From assembly GCA_002009475.1 (NCBI GenBank), contig AYTS01000044.1:1-44490 (forward strand): a DNA stretch of 44,490 nt, written 5' to 3'. Positions within the stretch are counted from its first letter, which is position 1. Every line of letters starts with the position of its first letter. The stretch comes from Candidatus Brocadia carolinensis (GTDB taxonomy: Bacteria > Planctomycetota > Brocadiia > Brocadiales > Brocadiaceae). The notes under the pieces were generated by a model, which was given only the letters and a program-made list of their open reading frames with translations, was not told the origin of the DNA and searched no databases. The position numbers and the translations under genes are program-made. Shown piece after piece: positions 9,215-18,964 of this stretch.

Positions 9215-11714
9215 TCACACTTCAATCAATCCTACTCTTTGTGCCGTTACACCAATCTTTTCTATAAAGGCATTAAATCGAAACGGTTTTGTGATCACAG
9301 GGACCTTACTCTTTTCGATAAACGCCCTATATTCAGGTGAAAGAGTATCTCCTGTCATCAAAATTATTTTTTCCTTTATAATAGGCAAATAACTTACCAT
9401 CCATTCATAGAACTGAATTCCAGACATTTCGCCAGGCATTTTAAAATCCATAACTATGATATCAAACTGATCTTCCTGAATGGCCTGCATCGCGTCCTTA
9501 ATACTGAATGCTGCTGTTACATGGCAACCTTTTGCCGTCAACAATTCACTACAAGACTCCGCAATCCCTGCCTCGTCTTCTACCAGCAACAAACGTAAAC
9601 CCCTCAAGTCATAATCCTTTCTAATAGGAAATTTAACCTCTTTATCGGTTTGCACTTTGATTGGAAGAGTAACCGTAAAAATGGCTCCCTGCAGGCAGTT
9701 TTTCCCGACAATCATTCCGCCATGTTCTTTTATAATACCATAGCTTACTGCCAACCCCAAACCTGTACCCTTACCAACCTCTTTCGTTGTATAAAAAGGG
9801 GTAAATAGCTTTTCCGGTTCAAGGATACCCGGTCCAGTATCCTCAAATTCAATTATAATCTTGTCACCTTTTTGAAGTGTGCGAATGCTCAAAACACCTC
9901 TCCCATGTGCAGTCTTCATGGCATCATAGGCATTATTAATAAGATTAATAAAGACTTGCATGAGCTGAACGCGGTCAGCCATTGTCTTTGGCAAAGCTTC
10001 ACAGAGAGATTGCTCTATCTCTATATTATTGACTCTGAGGTCGTTGATTTTTAGTTCAAGAGCATCCTTAAGAACATCATTTATACAAAGGTATTGCCCT
10101 CTTCTCACATTCTTTCTTTTCGTTGCAAATGTGAGCAGATTTTCCACAATACGGGTGCAGCGCTGCGACGCATCAATGATGTGACGCAATCGATTCATTG
10201 CATTTTTTGATAGATTATCGCACATCAACATAAGTTCACTAAAGTTCAAAATAATAGATAATGGATTATTTAGTTCATGGGCAACCCCGGAAATCATAGT
10301 TCCAACACTGCTCATCTTCTCCGCCTGGATAAGTTGTTCTTTCAATATCTTTTGCTCTGTAATATCGTAACCAAATAAGTTTATGTTCAGAATCGTATTC
10401 CACTCATCTCTCAGATAGGTTACAATCCACAAGATATCTCGCGTCCGATGATCTCGGGAGGCAAAGGGTATCTCGATCTGCTCTCCTTTTTTTCCACTCA
10501 AGAGCATCTGAATGTCATCAAACAACTCTTCTACTTTGTCTTGTGGAATGAAAACATCAACCACAGGTTTACCAAACACATCAGGTAAGGTATAGCCAAA
10601 CCTCTTTTCTATCGCACGATTTACAAACACAATCTCCCCCTTCGAGGTTATCGTGACCACATAAACATTAGTGTTTTGTATCAGTGCATCGAGAAATTTC
10701 CTTTGATTATACATTTCTTTTTCTGTTTCACTCAACTTCAACGTTTTTTCTTTCAACAACCCCTTCAAACGCTCCTGATAATCAAACACCCTTTTTTCCA
10801 ACGTTCTTCTTTGTGTGACATCACGAACAAAGGCCCTGACCATATAGTCGTTTAAAATTATGTCGTACTGTATGGAACACATGATTTCAGCGTCTAATCT
10901 TTTTCCGTCCTTCGATAATAACGTCACAATTAAATTGTTATCCCTCCGTGAATTAACGGCAGTATCATATTGTTCCTTAATAACAGCGCCATTCTCGTCA
11001 GCTACTAAATCAAACAGAAACATAGAGGTCGTTTCTTTTGCACTATACCCAAGCATCTCTAATCCCAATTTATTCACATGGAGAAACCGTCCTTGGCTAT
11101 CCAACTTAAAAATTATCTCCGGTGCATTCTCAACCATGTCTCTGTATTTCTCCTCAGAGGCGGTAAGGCTATCCAAAAGCATAGCATTCATCAAGGTAAC
11201 GGTAATTTGTGCCGAAACCTGATCAATAAGGCTACTATGCGTTTCATTAAAACTGGCAGAGTTTTTACTGAGAATATTTATACATCCAATTAACGCATTG
11301 TTAATAAATAACGGATAAACCATGTATGACGTCATACCGTTACCCGCTATGTGTACATCGACTTCATTCCCATTTTTATTCAACCCAGTCCTCATGATAA
11401 TTTTGTTAGACTTTGCCATCTCAGTATAAAGAACCTTTTCTAAGATGGTTTTCAGCTCTGTGCCTCTCTGAAAGTCCTGGGTGTTTTGTTCAAAATTTGA
11501 TACAAACGTATAGTATTCACCGGAAGACTCAGTTCTCGATATTAAACTAAAATAGTCAAAATTTATAATCTTTCTCAATTCAAGGCATAGAGCATGACAA
11601 AAATCTTTGTAATTCATACGGGAGAGCACCAAACGGTTTATACTTTGAATAGTTTCCCGCTCCAGCTCCATTTTTTTTTACCATACGTTCTGCATCATTT
11701 TTCTGTGACATCAT
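9215..11714 (-). CDS. Hybrid histidine kinase GAF-PAS-PAS-HisKA-HATPase-REC (one frameshift)
   Basis: About 832 residues from ATG 11714; an in-frame TTG at 11837 could add 41 more. Order: GAF domain (about 25-185), two PAS domains (about 195-320 and 340-465), HisKA with the phospho-accepting His in SGVAHELNNPLSI, HATPase with N box NLINNAYDAM, G1 DTGPGI and G2 GKGTGLGLAVS, then a C-terminal receiver (LLLVEDE, acceptor Asp in IVMDFKMPG, Lys in ITKPFRF). No membrane segment is seen, so it should be a cytoplasmic sensor. The frame breaks at a 9-T tract (11671-11679); removing one T joins MSQKNDAERMVKK to MELERETIQSINR. A 7-T tract at 10487-10493 is intact. The receiver at the C-terminus implies output through an Hpt protein or feedback control. 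Its partner is not obvious. Confidence 0.88.
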
Positions 11715-12037
11715 ATCTACCACTTTCTTCAGATTTTTCAACCGAATGGACTTTGCTATGCTGTTATACAAACCTTGAGAATTTTCATTACAAGCACGAG
11801 ATGTAATTTTTATACACCCACTCAATTTTATTTTCAATTAAAATATTATATTATTTTCTCTTGTACAAAAAGTTCATATCCGCAAGACTAACCTTTTTTG
11901 CAGTATCTATTTCCATCCATTGGATTCTTCGCTCCATTCAGAATGACCTCTTTCGCATTATTCTATCACTCTGAGTAAGCAATACGATAGAAAAACCCCA
12001 CCTTTGAAATTCCCAAACCTAAACCTCAAACTCTTCG

Positions 12038-13807
12038 TTATTCAATGTTCATCACAACTTTCTTATTGAATTGTTCATCGTATAACTGACGATAAAGACC
12101 ATACGAATGTCGCAACAGCTCCTCATGATTACCGGTTTCCACAATCTCTCCGTTATGAAAAACAACGATACTGTCTGCCGATTGGATAGTAGAAAGTCGG
12201 TGTGCAATAATTATGGTCGTTCTGCCTTGCATTAACCGCTTCAACGCTTCCTGGATCATGTTTTCTGTCTTCGAATCCAAAGAGGAAGTCGCTTCATCCA
12301 ATATTAAAATAGGTGCGTCTTTCAAAAAGGCCCGCGCCAGTGCAATGCGCTGTCTCTGCCCTCCTGAAAGTTTTAGGCCACCTTCGCCGATTTCCGTCTC
12401 ATAGCCCTTTGGTAGTTTACAAATAAAATCATGCGCGTTGGCAGAAATAGCAGCAGACTGAACCTCCTTTTCAGAAGCGTTTTGCTTGCCAAACAGGATG
12501 TTCTCATAAATGGTACCGGAAAACAAGATGGGCTCCTGGGGCACGGTGGCTATATGCCTTCTCAAACATCCGAGCTTGAAGTCCTGCGTATCCCGGCCAT
12601 CAATCGTGATCTTTCCCGAAGATACATCATAAAACCTTGGAATAAGCTTTACAAAGGTAGATTTGCCGGCGCCGCTCGGCCCTACCAATGCAACAGTGCA
12701 CCCAGCCGGTATATGCAAATTGATGTCCTTTAAGACAGTCTTTGACCTTTCATAACCAAAATAAACATGAGTAAATCTGATCTCTCCTTTCATAACGGCA
12801 AAATCTTTTGCGGTAGCACCGTCGGTAATCTCCGGAGAAGTGTTAAATACTTCAAAGATCCTTTCCATGGCTGACTGTGAATTTGCTAAAAGGATATTGA
12901 GTTCTGTCAGGCGGTTAAGAGGGTTATAAAACATGCCCAGATATGCGTAAAATGCAGCCAACTCTCCCACCGTAAGGCGGCCATGAATCACCTGCATAGC
13001 CCCGAACCAGACCACAAGAACCGGCGCAACAGAAGTTAAATAACCAATAATCGACTGGGCTGTTGCGTGATGCTTGATATGTTTCAACTGATAGAATAAA
13101 TATTCCCGATTATCCTGAAAAAAGTGCTTTTCTTCCGCCTTCTCACGGGTATACGATTGAATAATAGAAATGCCGCCAAGCTTTTCATGAACATTCCCGG
13201 AAATCTCTTCCATCTTCTGATGCGCCAGCTTACTGGTTTTTTTCATCCTGGCCTTAAAATACTTGTTTAGCATCACGTAAAAAGGGAGAATGGAGATCGA
13301 AACCAGCGCTAATTGCCAGTTCATGCGGAATAGGAGAAAGGCAATCAAAAAGAGAGCGCTTGCATCCATAACCGTATTGGTAAAAGCAGCGCCAACGAAA
13401 TTGTGAGCAACAGCAATATCTCCCAGAAGACGCGACGCAACAGAACCAACCTGTCGTTTTTCATAGAAACTCAACGACATCCGTTGAAGGTGAACATACA
13501 ACTCATTCCTCAAGTCGAATACAAGCCTTTGCCCGGCCTGATCGGCATAATAGGAACGAAAATACGTAACCACCGCCCAAACGACATAAAGCCCTATCAT
13601 AGCCAGCATGGTGGTATGCAACCTCGATGTGTCATACGAAGACGGTGACAACAAATGGTCAATCACGTCTTTAAAAATCCACGGGAATATTAAGGGAATG
13701 TTGTATTTTAAAAGTCCGCATACAGTAGCTACCATGATCACCCGACGATAGGGTTTTACGTAATGCAGAAACTTCTTAATTGCAGGATTGAAAAAAACTT
13801 TTGTCAC
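12038..13807 (-). CDS. MsbA/LmrA-type ABC exporter (fused membrane and ATPase domains)
   Basis: 589 residues, the usual size of a half-transporter exporter that works as a homodimer. Residues 1-320 hold six membrane segments of the ABC type-1 fold. The ATPase domain (about 340-580) has Walker A GPSGAGKST, Q loop VPQEPILF, signature LSGGQRQR, Walker B ILILDEATS and switch His in IAHRLST. The start is GTG at 13807 without a clear ribosome binding site. Family members flip lipids, lipid A or drugs; the substrate cannot be read here. It has no closely coupled partner gene: 280 bases separate it from the dehydrogenase gene and 200-320 bases from the kinase gene. Confidence 0.92.
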   Translation of the reverse strand: MTKVFFNPAIKKFLHYVKPYRRVIMVATVCGLLKYNIPLIFPWIFKDVIDHLLSPSSYDTSRLHTTMLAMIGLYVVWAVVTYFRSYYADQAGQRLVFDLRNELYVHLQRMSLSFYEKRQVGSVASRLLGDIAVAHNFVGAAFTNTVMDASALFLIAFLLFRMNWQLALVSISILPFYVMLNKYFKARMKKTSKLAHQKMEEISGNVHEKLGGISIIQSYTREKAEEKHFFQDNREYLFYQLKHIKHHATAQSIIGYLTSVAPVLVVWFGAMQVIHGRLTVGELAAFYAYLGMFYNPLNRLTELNILLANSQSAMERIFEVFNTSPEITDGATAKDFAVMKGEIRFTHVYFGYERSKTVLKDINLHIPAGCTVALVGPSGAGKSTFVKLIPRFYDVSSGKITIDGRDTQDFKLGCLRRHIATVPQEPILFSGTIYENILFGKQNASEKEVQSAAISANAHDFICKLPKGYETEIGEGGLKLSGGQRQRIALARAFLKDAPILILDEATSSLDSKTENMIQEALKRLMQGRTTIIIAHRLSTIQSADSIVVFHNGEIVETGNHEELLRHSYGLYRQLYDEQFNKKVVMNIE

Positions 13808-14088
13808 GGGTTGAATTCCCTGTGTCTAAAATAAATCATAGGACAGCAAAGTCGCAACCCAATTCTTCATCCTCCCCCTTTATCTCCACTCCGAAGGGGG
13901 GAGAGTGTATGGAAAGGGATATACAAAAAACTTTCAAAAAAGAAAGATTATAAGGTAATACTCTATTAGAGTTGGAGGCTCTGCCTCCCATCTACCTTTG
14001 CCCACAACACGCTCGCTTGAGATGAAACGAAAGGAGAATTCTTCACCAGATCCAAAGAACTGTTTTCATAGCGGATCGAAAGATACTT
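13808..14088. other. Intergenic region with dispersed short repeats
   Basis: No gene. It holds a string (AGCAAAGTCGCAACCCAATT near 13846) that resembles the edge of the 220-bp repeats at 27.3 and 33.0 kb, a C/G-rich imperfect hairpin near 13870-13905, and the palindrome GGAGGCTCTGCCTCC at 13974-13988, identical to 210-224. These look like small mobile or REP-like sequences. Confidence 0.5.
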
Positions 14089-15117
14089 CTAAATCTTTAA
14101 TACAATCTTTCCAAAATTTTCCCTGTTTAGCATCCTCTGCTGTGCTGCCGATGCCTCTTGTAAGGGAAAGGCACTGTCAATTACCGGTCTCAATCTTCCC
14201 AATTCAACCAGGTTCAACACGTCCAGAAGTTCCTTTTTGCTGCCCATATAACAGCCGATAATCGCATGCTGCTTCATGAATAAAAACCGGAGCTCCACCG
14301 TTGTCTTCGGTCCACTTGTTGCCCCACATACCACCATCCGTCCGCCCTTCGCGAGGCATTGCAGATTCTTCTCCCACGTATCAGGCCCAATATGCTCAAA
14401 GATAAGATCCACCCCTTTGTTGTTGGTAATACCTTTAATCTTGTCCGCATAATCCTCTTTTGAATAGTCGATAACCTCGTCTGCGCCCAATTGTTTCGCC
14501 TTTTCCAGCTTTTCCTTCCCCCTTGCGGTCGTAATCACACGGGCGCCCGCCAGCCTGGCTATCTGAATAGCGGCGCTTCCGATGCCACTGCCGGCCGCAT
14601 GGATCAGCACCTGCTCCCCTGGCCTGAGTTGTCCACGGGTAATGAGCATGTGCCACGCCGTTACAAATACCAAAGGGACGGCTGCCCATTCCTCAAATGA
14701 CAGCTTTTGGGAAACAGGAATGATGTTGTCGACATGTGCCTTCACAAATTCCGCATATCCCCCCTGCACCTGAAACCCCATAATCTTGAAGCTATTACAC
14801 ATGCTGTCGCTGTTAGTTGTACAATACACACATTTTCTGCAGCGAACACCAGGGGCAACAATGACCCTGTCGCCCGGTCTGAAATTCTTCACCTCCATCC
14901 CCACCTCAGCCACTTCACCAACACTGTCACTCCCCAAAATATGTGGCATAGGAACCTCTACACCGGGCAACCCCTGCCTTACCCAGATATCCAAATGATT
15001 CAGCGCACACGCCTTTACCTTTACCAGCACTTCATAGGGAGAAATTTTCGGTTTCTCCATATCTGCATAAGTTAATTTATCCACTCCGCCGTGCTCATAA
15101 AAAACCATCGCCTTCAT
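14089..15117 (-). CDS. Zinc-type medium-chain alcohol dehydrogenase / quinone reductase
   Basis: 342 residues, normal for the MDR superfamily. The N-terminal GroES-like domain carries the catalytic-zinc region (ALNHLDIWVRQG, HILGSDSVGEV) and the structural-zinc cysteine set (GVRCRKCVYCTTNSDSMC). The Rossmann domain has a nucleotide-binding turn (AAGSGIGSAAIQIA) and a later VDLIFEHIGPDTW. It oxidises an alcohol or reduces an enone with NAD(P)H; the exact substrate is unknown. The start ATG is preceded by AAGGAA at seven bases. It stands alone between intergenic repeats. Confidence 0.9.
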   Translation of the reverse strand: MKAMVFYEHGGVDKLTYADMEKPKISPYEVLVKVKACALNHLDIWVRQGLPGVEVPMPHILGSDSVGEVAEVGMEVKNFRPGDRVIVAPGVRCRKCVYCTTNSDSMCNSFKIMGFQVQGGYAEFVKAHVDNIIPVSQKLSFEEWAAVPLVFVTAWHMLITRGQLRPGEQVLIHAAGSGIGSAAIQIARLAGARVITTARGKEKLEKAKQLGADEVIDYSKEDYADKIKGITNNKGVDLIFEHIGPDTWEKNLQCLAKGGRMVVCGATSGPKTTVELRFLFMKQHAIIGCYMGSKKELLDVLNLVELGRLRPVIDSAFPLQEASAAQQRMLNRENFGKIVLKI

Positions 15118-15588
15118 GTTATTTTCCTTTATTGATACGATTGAGTAAGTTGACCAATATATTCACGGCTCAGTGCCGCACTCTTCACCGCTTCCCGCCC
15201 CCATTGCCTCGATCCGCATATGGTCAAAATCTAACAATTATATTAAGTAATTACCAAAACAATGTCAATTGATTAATCAGGCATGGTTTCTTATGTCTGC
15301 CTCAGTTTATTTGGTGGATGCGCTTCGCATCATACACCATTACCTTATTACAACGTTACGCGGATAGCACAATGAAAATCAGGATGGGCGTCGCCCACTA
15401 TTTTTTCGGACACATTTTGGATAATGTATGTTGACGTAGGATGACTGAAACGGATGAAACGATGTCTTGCATCATGTTTGTGGGGTTGATGTGACAGGAG
15501 TAGCCATGCCCTACACAACCGGGTAGAGTGGATCAAGCAAAGCAAATACCCCTACAGAAAACCGGCCAAGGGTACAAGGGCTCAAGGG
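15118..15588. other. 471-bp intergenic region with REP-like hairpins
   Basis: No convincing gene on either strand. It contains a hairpin at 15317-15331 (GATGCG-CTT-CGCATC) within a GGTGGATGCGCTTCGC string of a type common as dispersed repeats, a GGGCGTCGCCC dyad near 15385-15395, and short direct repeats of CAAGGG at about 15566-15596 just after the stop of the FGE-like gene. I saw no second copy of the FGE 3' end here. Confidence 0.5.
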
Positions 15589-16445
15589 TCAAGGGTTCAC
15601 TGACCTGGCGAGGCGAAAGCCAACGCCGCCGCGGAAGTCGGGCGTGATGTCGCCCCGGTCAGCCGACCGGCAGTCCCGCGCATCGTAGCCCCAGCCGCCG
15701 CCGCGTACCACACGGTTGGAGCCCCTCCGTTTATCGAACCAGGCTCGTCCGTTATTCGGTGCACCCTTGTAATTATCATGCCAGTCATCCTCCACCCACT
15801 CCCATACATTTCCATGCATGTCATACAAGCCAAATGCATTTGGCTCTTTTTCCCCCTACCGTATGGAGTTGTCCCCCCTGAGTTTTCACGATACCATCCC
15901 ACCCTGTCAAGATCCTCATCCTTGTCTCCGCTATAGTACCGTGTCTTACTCCCCGCACGGCAGGCATATTCCCATTCTGCCTCACTCGGCAGGCGCAGGC
16001 CTGCCCATGCCGCGTAACGCCTTGCATCCTCCCAACTCACCCCCACTACCGGTTGCCTGGGCTGGTTGTATTTGCGATCTGCCCAATACCCTGGTTCAAA
16101 CACTTTAGGGTTTGCCTTGAGAAACCGTGCATACTCCTCATTGGTCACCGGATAACGGCCCAGGTAAAAGTCCGGCACCTGAACCTCATGCAAAGGTCCC
16201 TCTGAGTCATATCGCCCGACTTCTTGTTCTGGCGATCCCATTTGAAATGCGCCGCCCGGAATTCTCACGAGTTCGTATCCGCCTGGTTCTGATATAAAAA
16301 CATCCTGCCCGGCTTGCCTTGCACGTTCCTTCATCCATGTACGAATATCAGGTGACGGGTGTTTCCTCAGTTGTTCTCTTAAATTATGAATGGCGTCCGG
16401 ATCAAGCGTTCCACGATACGCAGTGCCACAAGCTGACGCGCCCAT
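15589..16445 (-). CDS. FGE/SUMF1-like C-terminal domain protein (one missing base)
   Basis: About 285 residues once repaired. It has the formylglycine-generating-enzyme/C-lectin fold: [72 protein letters not shown] and GFRLAR. A 5-C run at 15852-15856 lacks one base; adding one joins PYG to [17 protein letters not shown] and runs to the stop at 15589-15591. The first 23 codons overlap the preceding NACHT frame by 67 bases in another frame. There is no ribosome binding site, so this is probably the C-terminal part of a single DUF4062-NACHT-FGE protein rather than an independent gene. Known catalytic FGEs modify sulfatases; in fusions like this the fold usually serves as a sensor, ligand-binding or effector module. 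Confidence 0.8.
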
Positions 16446-18061
16446 AATTCCCTGTCCTTTCCCGGATCAACTTCCAGCAGTTCCCTGAACGGTACCACGG
16501 ATGTCTCCGCTGCATCATCCAGACATGCCTCAACCAGTTCCGGAAATTTTGCAAATGCGGGCTGTTTGACCACCTCACGCATATAAGGCACAAAGAGGGA
16601 CGGATCTTCAAGGGCAAGCAAAATAAGCCCCACCTCCTGCCACCAGCTCTCGCCAAAGTGTGAGGCAAGTTCCCGCAAAACGCCCGGATCGCCGAACGCC
16701 TGTGTGCGTATCTCCCGTGCCGCCAGATATTCCTGAAAACCCAGGTGCATAAACCCGTAGTCCTCATGACTCCAACCGGTCAGGAGCCCGCTTTCATCAC
16801 GGATAATTCTGAGAAAGTCTTTGGCAGAACCGCCTGACAACTTTACCAATTTGAGGACGGGTTCAATAACCAGCTCCAATTCAGAATCCTTTGCACGGGT
16901 GCGACCCTCCTGGCCATGCATCCACAATGCCACCGGCTGCAGCACCCGTCTACCATTCTGAGCGCCAATGTCAACGGTCAACATCTTTGCTTTTCGCCAG
17001 TGTTCTAACAGGACCTTAATGCACTCTTCATACAGGTGCGCACGTTTCTTCGGCAAGTCCGCCCTGAACCGGTGAACGAGACAGATGTTAGCCCGTAAGA
17101 GCGGATTCCGGGTAAGCTCAAACACCCGCCTGGCGCGAAAATCAGGCTCCTGTAATCGTTTTATGAGGTTATCGGCCTTTTCCGACGCAATTCCCCCTGC
17201 TTGTTCCGGGTCTTTTGCCAAACCCTTTTCTACGATGGTATACCAGTTCTGTATGAATCTCTCCACCTGGTCTTGCGTAAGCGGGCGGACGTGCATCTCG
17301 AGGAAATCCTCTTTCATTTGAACGGTCTCGCTATACCCTGCGAAACGGCAGGTAACGACAAAACGGCAGGTTGGGTGAGAACGAATCGCTTCCGTTATCC
17401 ACCCGGAAACTCGTTCCCGCTCAGACAGGTCGGCAACCTCATCCAGTCCGTCCAGGAGGAAGAGCAAATTACCCCTTTCCAGGAGGCGCTTCCCAAAGCC
17501 TTTTGCCGTTTGCAGGTGCGGGCTCTGGAGCTGTGCCTGAATAAAGACGTCAAGACCCTCATCCAGGTTCTTTAATTCCCGCAAAGGCAGGAAGACCGGG
17601 ATCATGTCTTGGGGCAGTCCTATCGTTGCAGGCCCTTTTCTTATACACCATAAGAGCACCCGCTTCAAATGGGTCGTCTTGCCGGAACCCGGATCACCGA
17701 GGATGACGATACCCCGCTGCCTGCGCTTTTCAGACTGGCGGAATGCCTCTATAAGGGATATCTCTAATCCGCTATCATGACCTGTCAAACTTTTTTCCGC
17801 ATGTTCCGCGTCACGAAAGGATTCCTCCGAAACGCCCCGGAGGTTAACCATGGCACGCAGGGGAATGTACATTTCCTCTAAATCGATGGGTACCTTGATG
17901 TGGGTGGCGAATCCGGCCACCGGCAGGTGTTCGTGCAGGGATGCTGCCTTCTGACAATATGAGGAAATCTCTTTCTCCAGATTTGTTACGGAAGTGGGAA
18001 TGGGTTCTACTTTTTGAAGCGGTTTCTCCTTCCCGCAGCACCTTCCTTCTCTTCCCTCCAC
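16379..18061 (-). CDS. NACHT-family STAND NTPase
   Basis: 560 residues in frame. The NACHT module has Walker A GDPGSGKTTHLKRVLLW, Walker B NLLFLLDGLDEV, sensor-like RFVVTCRFAGY, and a downstream helical region with FMHLGFQEYLAAREI, typical of NACHT winged-helix/superhelix ends. The N-terminal 70 residues (PIDLEEMYIPLRAM) are the usual pre-NACHT linker. It overlaps the upstream DUF4062 frame by 55 bases and the downstream FGE frame by 67 bases. The apparent GTG start at 18061 has no ribosome binding site. GC content here is clearly higher than in the 0.6-9 kb genes, consistent with acquired DNA. NACHT STAND proteins sense a trigger, oligomerise and activate attached effector domains, often in anti-phage defence. 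Confidence 0.88.
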   Translation of the reverse strand: MEGREGRCCGKEKPLQKVEPIPTSVTNLEKEISSYCQKAASLHEHLPVAGFATHIKVPIDLEEMYIPLRAMVNLRGVSEESFRDAEHAEKSLTGHDSGLEISLIEAFRQSEKRRQRGIVILGDPGSGKTTHLKRVLLWCIRKGPATIGLPQDMIPVFLPLRELKNLDEGLDVFIQAQLQSPHLQTAKGFGKRLLERGNLLFLLDGLDEVADLSERERVSGWITEAIRSHPTCRFVVTCRFAGYSETVQMKEDFLEMHVRPLTQDQVERFIQNWYTIVEKGLAKDPEQAGGIASEKADNLIKRLQEPDFRARRVFELTRNPLLRANICLVHRFRADLPKKRAHLYEECIKVLLEHWRKAKMLTVDIGAQNGRRVLQPVALWMHGQEGRTRAKDSELELVIEPVLKLVKLSGGSAKDFLRIIRDESGLLTGWSHEDYGFMHLGFQEYLAAREIRTQAFGDPGVLRELASHFGESWWQEVGLILLALEDPSLFVPYMREVVKQPAFAKFPELVEACLDDAAETSVVPFRELLEVDPGKDRELWARQLVALRIVERLIRTPFII

Positions 18062-18549
18062 TTGTTCAGGGAATCTAATACGATTGAACCAAGGGTAGTT
18101 TCATTAAAAATTGCCGGTGTTTGATCCTGTACTATTTTTTTCTTAAAGGCTTCCAGCTTATCCTGTTTTTTCCATCTATCAGGTCCTTCGTCGTAATTCT
18201 TCTGCGGTACAGGAATGTCCGGATTGTGATTGATAAGGAACATCAATCGCTCTTTTGCCGCGTCGTATTCCATCTCGGTGATGGACTTTTTGCCATCCGG
18301 TTCCCAGCCGTACCGGTGGGCAATAATGCCTACGAGGACATCTGCTTCTCTCGCATATCGCAGGCACTCTTCCACAACGGGTCTGGTGGAGGCGGCAAAC
18401 AGCTCCATTCCATGCCAAACCATGCCCGCCCTTGTGATGACGTCCTGGACTATTCTTCTCCTCTCCTGATTATCGAGATAGGTACTGGAGACAAATACCT
18501 TGTAACTTTTCGTTGTACCCGGAGATGCTAAGGCTTTCTGTTTGGTCAT
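18007..18549 (-). CDS. DUF4062-domain protein, probable N-terminus of the NACHT gene
   Basis: 180 residues. KVFVSSTYLDNQERRRIV at the start, then GMELFAASTRPVVEECLR, ADVLVGIIAHRYGWEPDG and SITEMEYDAAKE are the hallmark strings of DUF4062, an alpha/beta domain found at the N-terminus of many NTPase and NACHT proteins. The frame ends TTC-AAA-AAG-TAG at 18007-18018. If one A is added to the 5-A coding tract (18011-18015), or the ribosome slips back one base on AAA-AAG, reading continues as VEPIPTSVTNLEKE into the NACHT frame. I therefore take it as the first third of a protein of about 987 residues. DUF4062 may act as an effector or signalling domain, but its chemistry is not certain to me. Confidence 0.85.
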   Translation of the reverse strand: MTKQKALASPGTTKSYKVFVSSTYLDNQERRRIVQDVITRAGMVWHGMELFAASTRPVVEECLRYAREADVLVGIIAHRYGWEPDGKKSITEMEYDAAKERLMFLINHNPDIPVPQKNYDEGPDRWKKQDKLEAFKKKIVQDQTPAIFNETTLGSIVLDSLNKWREEKEGAAGRRNRFKK

Positions 18550-18964
18550 TTACAATATCAGTCAGAAGAGGTAATGTTATACAAGCTTTAATATACTGGA
18601 ATTTCACTCCGGTTTTCCCCTCTCAAAAGATGGAGCACACGCCGGCCTGTGCAGAGCGACCAGACTGGTCGCTCTACAATGAGGGAAAAATTTAGAGTCG
18701 CTGCCAAGGACAGACTAATGTAAGGGGGGAGGAATTTCAAATGAAAAATTCCACCCCCTTAATCCCCCTCCCGGAGGGGTCAAACAACTGTCCCCCGCTG
18801 GCGGGGGCGAAGGGGGTGGACACCTATCGGGAAAATTTGTGTTTATAAGTAGCCGAAGGCCCAATTAAACGTACAGAAATTTCAATCACCCCCCCATAAT
18901 CCCCCCGTAAACGGGGGGGAAACAGTCAGAGGAGGCATAATTCAGGCCGTTGTCCTCGCACCTG
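18550..18964. repeat. Intergenic hairpin cluster (C/G-rich dispersed repeats)
   Basis: No gene. From 18653 to 18675 AGAGCGACCAG-A-CTGGTCGCTCT is a perfect 11-bp dyad. From about 18718 to 18920 there are several stacked hairpins: GGAATT/AATTCC arms, CCCCTCCCGGAGGGG, CCCCCGC-TG-GCGGGGG (18792-18807) and CCCCCCGT-AA-ACGGGGGG (18901-18918). Such C/G-rich strings look like intergenic repeat elements. They could also end transcription from the GH8 gene, whose stop lies at 18965. Confidence 0.6.

Noticed and set aside
15348..15545. 65-codon minus-strand open frame in the intergenic region
   Set aside because: It covers REP-like hairpins, has no ribosome binding site and its residues look random.
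15566..15596. Short CAAGGG direct repeats as a template repeat for a retroelement
   Set aside because: They are simple low-complexity repeats and bear no similarity to the FGE 3' coding sequence.
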